Positions 19,971-29,086 of a DNA stretch of 64,000 nucleotides are shown here, in pieces. The stretch comes from Methanobacterium sp. UBA410 (lineage in GTDB: Archaea; Methanobacteriota; Methanobacteria; Methanobacteriales; Methanobacteriaceae): positions 1 through 64,000 of the forward strand of contig DAHH01000002.1 in NCBI GenBank assembly GCA_002498385.1. The letters are read 5' to 3'. The position numbers and the translations under genes were made by a program. Every line of letters begins with the position of its first letter. The stretch's first letter is position 1. The notes below the pieces were generated by a model that had not been told where the DNA came from, did no database searches, and worked only from the letters and a program-made list of their open reading frames with translations.

Positions 19971-20459
19971 ATGGATGAAGTTAAGGCTGTTGATGTTAAA
20001 ATATTCCCATACAGGCTTTTAAAACCTGAAACAACTGAAAAAATACTTAATCAAGTAATGGAATTGGAGGGAATTTTAAGGGTCTTAATAAACGGTGAAT
20101 CATTACCTAAACTGATTAATTACGGACCCGCAAAGGGCCTGGAAGTTAACCATCAGGATAGGAAAGTTATCAAGGTAAAAGATAAAGAAATTGAACTTTT
20201 AGTTTCAGTTGGGGAAATAATAATAACTGTGGATCACGAGAAACTGAATTCATTCGTGGAGGAATTGGAAAAAATTCTTGAAGATTCATTGAACTTCAAA
20301 TATGATATTTCAGTGGGTGTGTTCACAAAAACAAAGACCACAGTTTCAGATTACCTGAAATATGGATCAGGATTCGAAGAATCCATTAACCCAAAGGTGA
20401 TAGGAATGGTGGACCCCAACTCAAAATCTTCAGAAACTGTTAAGTTTATAGGTGATTGA
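19971..20459 (+). CDS. mrtD: Methyl-coenzyme M reductase operon protein D
   Basis: 162 residues of the McrD family, a non-structural protein encoded in all mcr/mrt operons and implicated in assembly or activation of the reductase. Conserved stretches are DVKIFPYRLLKPETTEK near residue 7 and the ending NPKVIGMVDPNSKSSE. The RBS is AGGTGATT. It lies 16 bases after mrtB and 1 base before mrtG. Confidence 0.92.
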   Translation: MDEVKAVDVKIFPYRLLKPETTEKILNQVMELEGILRVLINGESLPKLINYGPAKGLEVNHQDRKVIKVKDKEIELLVSVGEIIITVDHEKLNSFVEELEKILEDSLNFKYDISVGVFTKTKTTVSDYLKYGSGFEESINPKVIGMVDPNSKSSETVKFIGD

Positions 20460-20460
20460 A

Positions 20461-21267
20461 ATGGTATACGAAGCACAGTACGCTCCTGGGGAAACAAAAA
20501 TAGCTGAAAACCGCAGGAGACACATAAACCCCAGTCATGAACTGGAAAAAATGAGAAATGTTGCAGATGAGGATGTAGTTAAGCTTTTAGGACACAAAAA
20601 TCCTGGAGAAGGTTACAAAACTGTTCACCCTCCTCTTGATGAAATGGACTTTGAAGAGGACGCAATGAAAGATCTTGTGGAACCTATCGACGGTGCAAAA
20701 GATGGTATAAGGGTAAGATATGTTCAGTTTGCAGACTCCATGTACAATGCCCCTGCACAGCCTTACGACAGGGCAAGAACTTACCTATGGAGGTTCAGAG
20801 GTGTTGACACAGGAACTCTCTCAGGTAGACAGGTTGTTGAGATGAGGGAATCTGACCTTGAAGCAATGTCAAAATCTTTAATTGAGACAGAACTATTTGA
20901 CCCTGCCAAAACAGGTTTAAGAGGTGCAACAGTTCACGGTCACTCTCTAAGACTTGATGAGGATGGTCTAATGTTTGACGCACTTCAGAGGTACGTCTAC
21001 AACAAGGAAACAGGACACGTTAATTACGTAAAAGATCAGGTTGGAAAACCTTTAGATGAACCAGTGGACGTAGGTGAACCTTTAGATGAGGACCATCTCA
21101 AAGATATAACCACCATCTACAGAAGCGAGAACGTGGGATTAAGGGAAGACAAAGAATTAATAGAAGTTGTTGAAACAATCCACGCTGCAAGGACCGATGG
21201 TGGATTCGGACTGGGAGTTTTCAAAGATGATTTAAGGTGCAAATTAGGTGATAAAAATGAACGATGA
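20461..21267 (+). CDS. mrtG: Methyl-coenzyme M reductase II subunit gamma
   Basis: About 268 residues, the gamma subunit. [20 protein letters not shown] at the N-terminus and the [17 protein letters not shown] and [16 protein letters not shown] regions in the middle are typical. The ATG at 20461 follows ATAGGTGATTGAA, which also contains the mrtD stop; an in-frame TTG at 20452 is not needed. The last codons overlap mrtA. Confidence 0.95.
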   Translation: MVYEAQYAPGETKIAENRRRHINPSHELEKMRNVADEDVVKLLGHKNPGEGYKTVHPPLDEMDFEEDAMKDLVEPIDGAKDGIRVRYVQFADSMYNAPAQPYDRARTYLWRFRGVDTGTLSGRQVVEMRESDLEAMSKSLIETELFDPAKTGLRGATVHGHSLRLDEDGLMFDALQRYVYNKETGHVNYVKDQVGKPLDEPVDVGEPLDEDHLKDITTIYRSENVGLREDKELIEVVETIHAARTDGGFGLGVFKDDLRCKLGDKNER

Positions 21268-22912
21268 AAAAAAGTTATTTTTAAAGGCCTTACAAAAGAA
21301 ATTTGACGAGGATCCTAATGAAAACTACACCAACTTTTACTGTTTTGGAGGATGGAAACAGTCTGCCAGGAAAAGGGAATTCAACGAATACGCTGAAAAG
21401 ATTGTAAAAGAAAGGGGAGGACTCCCATTTTACAACCCAGACATAGGAGTTCCACTGGGTCAGAGGAAGTTAATGGCCTACAAAGTTTCTGGAACAGACA
21501 CATACGTTGAAGGCGACGACCTCCACTTCTGTAACAACTCTGCAATACAGCAGTTATCAGACGACATTAAACGAACAGTTATCGTTGGAATGGACACAGC
21601 TCACTCAGTACTTGAAAAACGTTTAGGTGTTGAGGTAACCCCTGAGACAATAAACCAGTACATGGAAACAATCAACCACGCACTACCAGGAGGAGCAGTT
21701 GTACAGGAACACATGACTGAGGTTCACCCAGGCCTTGTGGGAGACTGTTACGCTAAAATATTCACAGGAGACGACAACCTTGCAGATGAACTTGACTCAA
21801 GGTTCCTCATAGACATAAACAAAGAGTTCCCAGAAGAACAGGCAAAGATGTTAAAGGAGTACGTGGGCAACAAAACTTACCAGGTAAGCAGAGTCCCAAC
21901 ACTTGTTGTAAGAGCCTGTGACGGTGGTACAACCTCAAGATGGTCTGCTATGCAGATAGGTATGAGTTTCATCTCAGCTTACAAACTATGCGCAGGAGAA
22001 GCAGCAATTGCAGACTTTTCATACGCAGCAAAACACGCTGACGTTGTTTCAATGGGTAACGTCATGCCTTCAAGAAGGGCAAGGGGAGCAAACGAACCTG
22101 GTGGAATCCCATTCGGTGTATTCTCAGACATAATCCAGACCTCAAGGGTCTCAGATGATCCTGCAGAAGTATCACTACAGGTTATTGCAGCAGCAGCAAC
22201 CATATACGACCAAATGTGGCTTGGATCATACATGTCAGGTGGTGTCGGATTCACACAGTACGCAACAGCAGCTTACACAGACGACATACTTGACGACTTC
22301 CTTTACTACGGTAAAGAATACATCGAAGACAAGTACGGAATGTGCGGAGCAAAACCAAGCATGGACGTTGTCAAAGACATAGCAAGTGAAGTTACACTCT
22401 ACGGACTCGAACAGTACGAGTACCCTGCACTTCTCGAGGACCACTTCGGAGGTTCCCAGAGGACAGCAGTAATTTCAGCAGCAGCTGGATGTTCATGTGC
22501 ATTTGCAACTGCAAACTCCAATGCAGGAATCAACGGATGGTACTTAAGCCAGATACTTCACAAAGAGGGACACAGCAGACTAGGATTCTATGGATACGAC
22601 CTTCAGGATCAGTGCGGAGCATCCAACTCACTCTCAATAAGAAGTGATGAAGGTTTAATCCACGAGTTAAGAGGTCCTAACTACCCTAACTATGCAATGA
22701 ACGTGGGACACCAGCCAGAATATGCAGGAATAGCTCAGGCACCACACGCTGCCAGGGGAGATGCATTCTGTGTTAACCCACTCATAAAAATAGCATTTGC
22801 AGATAAAAACTTGAACTTTGACTTCACAAACCCAAGGAAATCCATAGCTCAAGGAGCTCTAAGGGAATTCATGCCAAGTGGTGAAAGAGACTTAATTAAC
22901 CCAGCAGGTTAA
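21257..22912 (+). CDS. mrtA: Methyl-coenzyme M reductase II subunit alpha
   Basis: About 551 residues, the catalytic alpha subunit that binds nickel F430. Visible landmarks are GGAVVQEHM near residue 150 with the axial nickel glutamine, [11 protein letters not shown] near 255 with the N-methylated histidine, [12 protein letters not shown] near 270 with the methylated arginine, and [18 protein letters not shown] near 440 with the thioglycine site. The ATG at 21257 has AGGTGAT upstream and overlaps mrtG by 11 bases, indicating tight translational coupling. An in-frame TTG at 21248 is less likely. Confidence 0.97.
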   Translation: MNDEKKLFLKALQKKFDEDPNENYTNFYCFGGWKQSARKREFNEYAEKIVKERGGLPFYNPDIGVPLGQRKLMAYKVSGTDTYVEGDDLHFCNNSAIQQLSDDIKRTVIVGMDTAHSVLEKRLGVEVTPETINQYMETINHALPGGAVVQEHMTEVHPGLVGDCYAKIFTGDDNLADELDSRFLIDINKEFPEEQAKMLKEYVGNKTYQVSRVPTLVVRACDGGTTSRWSAMQIGMSFISAYKLCAGEAAIADFSYAAKHADVVSMGNVMPSRRARGANEPGGIPFGVFSDIIQTSRVSDDPAEVSLQVIAAAATIYDQMWLGSYMSGGVGFTQYATAAYTDDILDDFLYYGKEYIEDKYGMCGAKPSMDVVKDIASEVTLYGLEQYEYPALLEDHFGGSQRTAVISAAAGCSCAFATANSNAGINGWYLSQILHKEGHSRLGFYGYDLQDQCGASNSLSIRSDEGLIHELRGPNYPNYAMNVGHQPEYAGIAQAPHAARGDAFCVNPLIKIAFADKNLNFDFTNPRKSIAQGALREFMPSGERDLINPAG

Positions 22913-22924
22913 TTATAAAACCTT

Positions 22925-22960
22925 TTTAATGGGATCCCCTTCTCATTAAAGCCATTTTTT
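22925..22960 (+). terminator. mrt operon terminator
   Basis: TTTAATGGG (22925-22933) pairs with TCTCATTAAA (22942-22950 region), nine pairs with one G-U, around an 8-base loop, and a T-run ends at 22960. It starts 12 bases after the mrtA stop. Confidence 0.65.
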
Positions 22961-23613
22961 CTCTCCGAAAGTAATCCCCTTTACTTTTCCCACTTAAAGT
23001 TTTTATTTTTTTATTTATTTTTTTTTAGACCTAAAATTAAAAGATTATCATTATAAATAGACTGTTTTGATGTTTTTTTAGAGTTTTAAAGGATTTTAGA
23101 ACTTTTTTTGCTGGCTTCAGTTAAAAGTTTTGTTGTTTTTTTTAATGGGTTTTTAAAGGTTTAGAACTAGAAAAATTAAGTAGAGTAAAAATAAATAGCA
23201 AATTTTTGAGGCTTTAAGATTTTGAAATTTTTTAAATAATGTCCTCGGGTATTCAAATGTTGAGTTAGATGTCATTCGTGTAAAAAAAACTTTAAAGAAC
23301 TTTAAAAGAAATTTAAAGATTTTTTTTATTTGAAGTTTATTCTATTATTTATAGGTTTTAAAATTGGAAATTGAGTTAATAAGAATTTTTACAATATAAT
23401 ATTAATTAAAATGTATTGAAATAAAAAAGGATTTAATAAAAAACTCGTATAAGTTTAGATCCAAATTACAGGGCTTTAAATCCATTGTGAATCTATCTGT
23501 TAGATCTTTCAAATCTTGCCCTAAATGAATTAAATCTCCATCAAAATGAAGTAAATCTTCAGTAAATACAGATTTGTTAAGCTTTACTTCTATTTAGTTT
23601 TAAGTTTAAGAGG
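22961..23613. other. Intergenic region between mrtA and pyrC
   Basis: This is AT-rich DNA between convergent operons, with many T-runs and several short repeats (for example AATGAATTAAATCT/AATGAAGTAAATCT near 23525-23560). No ORF with an RBS and no RNA gene was recognised. Confidence 0.6.
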
Positions 23614-24939
23614 CTAGCCGTAAATAAAGTGTCCCTTATTAGGGAACACCTCATCATCATCCATAACCACATTGCCGCGGACTATGGTCATTACAGCTTT
23701 TCCCTTAACTTTAAATCCTTCAAATGGGGAGTAATGTGCCTTTGAATGGAATTTATCAGGGTTTATAACTCCTTCCTTTTTCATATCCACAACAACAAAG
23801 TCTGCATCCATTCCCTCCTTTATAAAACCTTTGTTTTCAATGTTGAAGATTTTGGCAGGGTTTTGACACAAAAGCCTTTCAAGTTGGCTGAATGAGAGCC
23901 TGCCCTGATTTATTTCGGTTAAAATCAGTGGTAGCACGGTTTCAAGACCTGGAATTCCTGAGGGGGCATTCCAAACGTTTTGCTTCTTTTCGTGGATGGT
24001 GTGGGGGGCATGATCTGTTCCTATAATATCTATTTTTGGTAGATCGTCAATTGATATGTTGTTTTCCCTGTTTCTAAGGGGTGGATTGGTTTTTGCAAGG
24101 TTTCCAAATTTCCTGAGATAACCTGAATCAAGAAACAGGTGGTGTGGTGTGGCCTCCGCTGTTACTTTGCATCCATGACTTCTGGCACGATTTATAAGTT
24201 CAAGGGCTTTCCTGGTACTCACATGACACACGTGAACTGGGAAGTTGAAGTACTCTGCCATTGCAAGGGCTGAGGATACTGCAACCACTTCCGCAATGGA
24301 TGGCCGGGCATCTGCATAGATTTCAGGTTTTTCACCCTTTAACATCATGCTCTTGGTGCAGTGGGCTGTGATATTTTTATCTTCACAGTGAAGTGAGATC
24401 AGGGGTTTTTTAGACTTCAGTTTGGAGTTAGGGGTTTCATTGTGATCTTCATAAATTTCACTTGAAACTTCCCTGAAAACTTCCATCAAAGGCCCGTTGC
24501 CAACGGTGTCCATGAACACCTTGAAGGAAGCAGGTTTGAGCTTTGAAATTGCCTGAATCTCACCTGGATCTTCCACACTGGCATGTAAACCAAAATCAAC
24601 AACACTCTTTTCCCGGGCAATTTCAAGTTTTTCACGGAAAGCACGGGGTGTGTTTGTCTCTGGAATTGTGTTGGGCATGTCCAGAACAGTTGTAAAACCC
24701 CCGGCTGCCGCTGCCATGCTGCCTGTTTTCCAGTTTTCCTTGTGGGTTAAACCGGGATCTCTCATGTGGACATGGGCATCGATTAAACCTGGTAAAACTA
24801 TTTTCCCCTCAAGATCTATGGTTTCGTCACATTTTGGAGCTATCTTATTTATGGAGACAATTTTACCATTTTCAATGGCTATGGAACATTCGATGTTTTT
24901 TGGAGGAAGTTTACAGTTTAAAAGACACAGATCAACCAT
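23614..24939 (-). CDS. pyrC: Dihydroorotase
   Basis: About 441 residues of the amidohydrolase superfamily that closes carbamoyl-aspartate to dihydroorotate in pyrimidine synthesis. The metal motif DAHVHMRDPG is near residue 56, the substrate loop FTTVLDMPNT near 90, further metal histidines in SLHCEDKN (near 190) and VHVCHVSTRKA (near 240), and the catalytic aspartate in IIGTDHAPH (near 310). The ATG at 24939 follows AAGGTG; an upstream GTG is in frame but lacks spacing. It stands alone. Confidence 0.9.
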   Translation of the reverse strand: MVDLCLLNCKLPPKNIECSIAIENGKIVSINKIAPKCDETIDLEGKIVLPGLIDAHVHMRDPGLTHKENWKTGSMAAAAGGFTTVLDMPNTIPETNTPRAFREKLEIAREKSVVDFGLHASVEDPGEIQAISKLKPASFKVFMDTVGNGPLMEVFREVSSEIYEDHNETPNSKLKSKKPLISLHCEDKNITAHCTKSMMLKGEKPEIYADARPSIAEVVAVSSALAMAEYFNFPVHVCHVSTRKALELINRARSHGCKVTAEATPHHLFLDSGYLRKFGNLAKTNPPLRNRENNISIDDLPKIDIIGTDHAPHTIHEKKQNVWNAPSGIPGLETVLPLILTEINQGRLSFSQLERLLCQNPAKIFNIENKGFIKEGMDADFVVVDMKKEGVINPDKFHSKAHYSPFEGFKVKGKAVMTIVRGNVVMDDDEVFPNKGHFIYG

Positions 24940-25107
24940 TTTATACACCTTCTAACCTTTTCTATGAATGCTACTTATAATATTTTTTTGGGGATTCAAG
25001 TTAGATCACGGTCCCTTAATCATATTCACTATAAGTTGGGATTCATCTTAAAATTGAGATTCAAATAAATACCACCAGTAACAAATGAATTTGGGGGGAA
25101 GGTTGCA

Positions 25108-26205
25108 GTGCCCAGGGAAAAATTCGTTAAAAAACTTCTTTCAAGGGATAAAAAAATTTTTGAGATGGATTTGAAGCTTGAACCAGTTTACGGAGATGTT
25201 GAAAGTGATTCTGAGATAATTGCAGACTTCACAGAGTACTCACCCCTTCACAAGGGCCACAAACATTGTATGATGGAGGCAAAAAGACAGGTCCCCGATG
25301 GAATATTCACAGCGGTTGTTCCTGGACTTTTTGAGCGAAACGGCAGGGGAACTCCCTACATAATGACAAGGAAGGCCCGGGCTGAAGCTGCAGTTGCAGT
25401 TGGAGCCGACGTCGTTGTTGAAGGACCACCGATGGGCATTATGGGCTCTGGCCAGTACTCACTGTGTCTTGCACGGATGTTCAGGGCCCTGAATGCAGAC
25501 TACATACCCCGCGGTTACAGGCCCTTTGAAGGCTTTGACCGCATACTGAAAAGAATAAACGAGGGTGCAGGCGTTGCCCCAAAACCCTACAGAATCGTGG
25601 ACATGGAAACCAAAAACGTGCTCATGAGAGGCAAGCTCGATGAAGATAACTACGTCATTGTTTCACTTTCAAAATCCATGAAAAAAATAGGCTTTGATTT
25701 CAAGGATAAATTCATATTCATAAAACGTGTTGAAGGTGTCAGCGGAACCAAAATCAGGGAAGCTGTTCTTTCAGGCAACATAAAACTTGCTGGGCACATG
25801 CTGCCCCATGAAACCATTCGGATCCTTGAGAAGGAGATGGAAGAATCAAGGGCACCGCTTCACGATCTTCGTGATAATGAGGCCATACTCAACCGTGCCA
25901 ATCACAGCACAATCTGCGAGCTTAAATCTCTTGCACTTGTTGATGAGGGGACAGCTAAAGCTTTTGTAGATAACAGGCCTTTTAGAACAGTTGATGATGT
26001 TGAAAAATCTATTCTGCAGGGTTTCAGCAGACATCACTCTCAAAGGGTTCTATCCGCACTGGAGGCGGGTGTTTTTAAGGATGCCGTACATAGATATATA
26101 GACAGATACCCATCTGTAATACGTATATTAAACTATAAAAATAAAGAAGTTCTAAAAGAATTTCAAAAAAGAATACCACACAGGAGGCTAGAGATATGCC
26201 AGTGA
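25108..26205 (+). CDS. Nucleotidyltransferase-like protein with C-terminal HhH-like region
   Basis: A 365-residue protein of unproven function. Residues about 45-60 ([12 protein letters not shown]) hold an HxGH motif of the HIGH-type nucleotidyltransferase fold, and [13 protein letters not shown] near 215 resembles the ISST/KIRE motif at the fold's end, as in the tRNA-acetate ligase TmcAL and pantetheine-phosphate adenylyltransferase relatives. The C-terminal ~100 residues look like a helix-hairpin-helix or tRNA/DNA-binding domain. The start is GTG with GGGGGGAAGG upstream. It overlaps the FKBP gene by 10 bases, so the two form an operon. A tRNA-modifying role is a guess. Confidence 0.6.
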   Translation: MPREKFVKKLLSRDKKIFEMDLKLEPVYGDVESDSEIIADFTEYSPLHKGHKHCMMEAKRQVPDGIFTAVVPGLFERNGRGTPYIMTRKARAEAAVAVGADVVVEGPPMGIMGSGQYSLCLARMFRALNADYIPRGYRPFEGFDRILKRINEGAGVAPKPYRIVDMETKNVLMRGKLDEDNYVIVSLSKSMKKIGFDFKDKFIFIKRVEGVSGTKIREAVLSGNIKLAGHMLPHETIRILEKEMEESRAPLHDLRDNEAILNRANHSTICELKSLALVDEGTAKAFVDNRPFRTVDDVEKSILQGFSRHHSQRVLSALEAGVFKDAVHRYIDRYPSVIRILNYKNKEVLKEFQKRIPHRRLEICQ

Positions 26206-27023
26206 AAAATGGAAGTTTTATAAAATTAGAGTACACAGGAAAGGTTCAGGAGACAGGTGACGTCTTTGATACAACCGATGAAAAAGTGGCAGAGGAAGCT
26301 GGAATTTCAACTGAAAATAAATCTTACGGTGCAATACCAATCATTGTAGGTGCAGGACACCTTCTCAAAGGTCTTGATGATGCAATAGTTGACATGGAAG
26401 TAGGAGATGAAAAGACAGTTGACCTCGCACCAGAAGAAGGATTTGGACAGAGGGACCCAAAACTCCTACAGCTCATACCAATGAAGGAATTCAAAAAACA
26501 GGGTTTCAAACCTCAGGTCGGTATGACCATAACATCAGAGGGAGTTCCAGGTAAAATAAGAAGTGTAAGCGGTGGAAGGGTAAGGGTTGACTTCAACCAT
26601 GAACTTGCAGGAAAAAACCTCGAGTACCACATCAAAGTTGCAGACATCATTGAAGATGACGTTGAAAAAGTTAAAAGTATGATAGAACTCCACTACCCAA
26701 CACAGAAACTTGACTCAGACAAACACGACATCAAAATAGAAGATGGAGTGGTTAGGATAGCCATGGATGAAATGGCCAAGTTCGATAAAAAGCCATACAC
26801 AGACATAACCTTTGCAAGATTCAGAATAGCAAGGGACATCTGGGAAAACATGGAAAACGTGGACAAGGTAGAATTTGTGGATGCCTTCGAGAAAAAAGTT
26901 CCTGAAGAAAAATCTGAAGAATCGGAAGTTCCTGAAGAAGTTTTAACTGAAAAAGAAGAAAAGTCTGAGGAAGTTCCAGAGGAAGTTTTAACAGAAGACG
27001 TTGCTGAGAAAAAGGAAGAATAA
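26196..27023 (+). CDS. FKBP-type peptidyl-prolyl isomerase, long archaeal type
   Basis: A 275-residue chaperone/isomerase. The N-terminal FKBP domain ([12 protein letters not shown], then [21 protein letters not shown] near 50-70) is split by an insert-in-flap domain (about 85-130), as in SlyD and long archaeal FKBPs. An extra C-terminal domain follows to about residue 235. The last 40 residues are a glutamate-rich tail with an imperfect repeat of VPEEVLTE, unusual and probably disordered. It starts inside the last codons of the preceding gene with GGAGG upstream. Confidence 0.88.
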   Translation: MPVKNGSFIKLEYTGKVQETGDVFDTTDEKVAEEAGISTENKSYGAIPIIVGAGHLLKGLDDAIVDMEVGDEKTVDLAPEEGFGQRDPKLLQLIPMKEFKKQGFKPQVGMTITSEGVPGKIRSVSGGRVRVDFNHELAGKNLEYHIKVADIIEDDVEKVKSMIELHYPTQKLDSDKHDIKIEDGVVRIAMDEMAKFDKKPYTDITFARFRIARDIWENMENVDKVEFVDAFEKKVPEEKSEESEVPEEVLTEKEEKSEEVPEEVLTEDVAEKKEE

Positions 27024-27104
27024 ATAAAGGAACAAATCTTTTTATTTAAGAGAAAATCCTTTTTTTGATGAACTGTGGGAATTTGGTGGATCAAAACATT
27101 CTGC

Positions 27105-27269
27105 CTAATTCTTTCCTTTTTTCCTATTTTTCCTGTTTTGTTTCTTTTTTTCTTTTCTAATTTGAATTTTCTTTTTCCTATCAGAACGCATTTTTAGCCT
27201 TTGTGCTATAAAGAGTGCTAACGTCCCCAGAAATATGAAACCAACTATGTAATCCTTGAAGTTGAGCAT
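27105..27269 (-). CDS. Small membrane protein with basic tail (54 aa)
   Basis: This 54-codon ORF runs from ATG at 27269 to TAG at 27105. The N-terminus begins MLNFKDYIVGFIFLGTLALF, a single predicted membrane helix of about 17 residues, followed by a strikingly basic tail with some 20 Lys/Arg and almost no acidic residues. AAGGGG lies about 11 bases before the start. It has no recognised family. The basic tail could interact with RNA, ribosomes or membrane lipids. It converges on the FKBP gene. Confidence 0.5.
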   Translation of the reverse strand: MLNFKDYIVGFIFLGTLALFIAQRLKMRSDRKKKIQIRKEKKKQNRKNRKKGKN

Positions 27270-27754
27270 TTTTTTGGCTTCCCCTTAAGATTTTCAAGCC
27301 AGATCATTTTCAGACCAGATCTATATTTATATTAGGCCAGCTCTGTAATTTAACAAAATTCTTTTTGATCCTAATCCAGATTTGGAACTTAATAATATTA
27401 TGAAATTTAGCTGAAATCTGTAATAAAGTTAACGATAATAATATTATTATTTTGCTTCAATATACTCTTTTCAAGATTTTTTAACAATTACTTCTTTTTA
27501 ACAAATTTTTGAAGGGAAATCCTGAGGGTTTAAAATAAAATTAAGGGGTTAAATAACCTTTAAACTTAATAGCTTAAAATTAAGATTAATAGCTTAAAAT
27601 TAAGATTAATAGCTTAAAATTGAATAGCCTTCAAATGATTTAACAAAGATTGATTTAAAAGTAGGATAAAAATTGAAAGTTTGGTAAAACTGGGTATTCT
27701 GTACATGCATGAACTTCGTAAGTTTAAGTACAAATTACACATATGTGTTAAACT
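27270..27754. other. Intergenic region with a 20-bp tandem repeat
   Basis: This AT-rich DNA upstream of the small membrane gene and downstream of pcc1 contains AGCTTAAAATTAAGATTAAT at 27571-27590 and again at 27591-27610, then a half copy to 27620. The plus-strand ORF at 27681-27974 is the mirror of pcc1 and is rejected. Confidence 0.7.
27571..27620. repeat. 20-bp tandem repeat, 2.5 copies
   Basis: Perfect 20-base units at 27571 and 27591, with a further AGCTTAAAAT at 27611-27620. Non-coding. Confidence 0.9.
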
Positions 27755-28006
27755 TCAGGTTTTGCAGGCTTTGAATGATTCTTCCGTAAATTCAACTGTT
27801 CTTTCAACTATCATCTCACAGAAGAGAAGGTCATCGGCTGTTGCAAGTAGGGTTCCAACAGATTCACCGTTTAGTTTACAGATAAAATGTGTGCTTTCAG
27901 TGTGTGAATCTATAAATCCTGTACTGTCCGGTTGCAGTGATTTGAACACAGTTTCTGCGTTTTTAGCTTTTTGATATTTGAAGGTTATTTTGGCTTTTAT
28001 ATTCAT
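27755..28006 (-). CDS. pcc1: KEOPS complex subunit Pcc1
   Basis: An 83-residue protein matching Pcc1, the dimerising subunit of the KEOPS complex that makes the t6A modification of tRNA. The N-terminal beta-strand (IKAKITFKY), ETVFKSLQPD and the central LNGESVGTLLATADDLLFC region are typical. No good RBS precedes the ATG, so the mRNA may be leaderless. A 40-bp inverted-repeat-bearing tandem duplication lies 52-131 bases upstream. Confidence 0.78.
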   Translation of the reverse strand: MNIKAKITFKYQKAKNAETVFKSLQPDSTGFIDSHTESTHFICKLNGESVGTLLATADDLLFCEMIVERTVEFTEESFKACKT

Positions 28007-28583
28007 TTTGAACCATTCTCGTTTTTTGAATCATATTCAGGGATTTTCTCTGCAATTTTTTTCGATGGATCTCATGACGGCAGATCCATGCCATTCATTT
28101 TTCGATGGATCTCATGAGGGCAGATCCATGCCATTCATGTCGGGGTCAGCATCGATAGCGAATACTTTATAAGTCTGTGATAATATACATGCCAGTGTAC
28201 ATGTAAGGTTGTTTTTCAACCCATTCTTTTCCGGTTACAGCGATTTTCGTTGTTTCACCATGTGTTCAATGAGCTGTAGGTGGATTATGTAATGTTTATT
28301 AAGTTATAGAAATTTGTTATAAAAATAAAAATTTTGATCTTTTTTCAATTTGTAAAATTTATAGATAGAATTAATGATTAACAAGATTTGTATCTTTTTA
28401 AACGTTGATCTAATGCGGGATAAGAACTAATAAGAATGAGAACTAAGATAATATTAAGATCATATCTAACCCTTTGATCTTTAATTTTCTTCAAAAATTT
28501 AAATTGAAATTTTAGGGGTGAAATTTTAGGGGTAATGTTTATTAGGTTATAGACTTAAATTCTGATAAAAGGAGGATTTATTA
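28007..28583. other. Divergent pcc1/rpl10e intergenic region
   Basis: The region contains the 40-bp tandem repeat (28058-28137), an inverted repeat TACATG/CATGTA with an 8-base spacer (about 28185-28205), and a small hairpin GGTTG-TTTTT-CAACC (28208-28222). The rest is AT-rich leader and promoter DNA for rpl10e. No gene was seen. Confidence 0.6.
28058..28137. repeat. 40-bp tandem duplication with inner inverted repeat
   Basis: Two 40-base units (28058-28097 and 28098-28137) differ at one core base (ATGACGG versus ATGAGGG). Each contains ATGGATCT and AGATCCAT separated by 9 bases, an 8-bp perfect inverted repeat. Located upstream of pcc1, the pair resembles a duplicated operator. Confidence 0.85.
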
Positions 28584-29066
28584 ATGGTTAGAGCATACAC
28601 TAGAAAAGATTATATACGGAAAATTCCGGCTTCAAAGATAGTTCAATATGATATGGGAAACCTCTCAGGAGAATTTCCTTTAAAAATCAGTTTAGCCGTT
28701 AAAGAACCTGCAAATTTATCTCACAACGCACTAGAAGCAGCAAGGATAGCTGCAAACAAGTACATAGCAGGTAAAGCTGGCAGGCTGGGTTACCACCTTA
28801 AGATAAGGGTTTACCCACATCACATAATCAGGGAAAATCCAATGGCCACAGGAGCAGGAGCCGACAGGGTTCAGAGCGGTATGAGAGGAGCATTTGGAAA
28901 GGCAGTGAGTTCAGTTGCTATCGTTGATGCAGGTCAGAGGATCATAACAATTAAAACAAACAAGAAGAATTTCAAGGATGCAAAAGATGCACTTAGAAGA
29001 GCTGCCATGAAATTCCCGGTACCATGTAGAATTTTGATTGATGAAGGCGCAGAACTGGTTAGATAA
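28584..29066 (+). CDS. rpl10e: Large-subunit ribosomal protein L10e (uL16 family)
   Basis: A 160-residue archaeal/eukaryotic L10e protein, equivalent to bacterial L16, binding 23S rRNA near the peptidyl-transferase region. The start [17 protein letters not shown], the [20 protein letters not shown] segment near residue 75 (at most 20 shown) and [12 protein letters not shown] near 98 are characteristic. The ATG follows AGGAGGATTTATTA. It lies 20 bases upstream of ppsA, so they may be cotranscribed. Confidence 0.95.
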   Translation: MVRAYTRKDYIRKIPASKIVQYDMGNLSGEFPLKISLAVKEPANLSHNALEAARIAANKYIAGKAGRLGYHLKIRVYPHHIIRENPMATGAGADRVQSGMRGAFGKAVSSVAIVDAGQRIITIKTNKKNFKDAKDALRRAAMKFPVPCRILIDEGAELVR

Positions 29067-29086
29067 ACAAAAAAAAGAGTGTTAGC

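Noticed and set aside
27681..27974. 97-codon plus-strand ORF over pcc1
   Set aside because: The minus-strand frame reads as Pcc1; the plus frame is its shadow.
28584..28640. Possible C/D-box sRNAs near divergent promoters
   Set aside because: Isolated RTGATGA-like and CTGA-like strings occur, but no correctly spaced C, D', C', D set was found.
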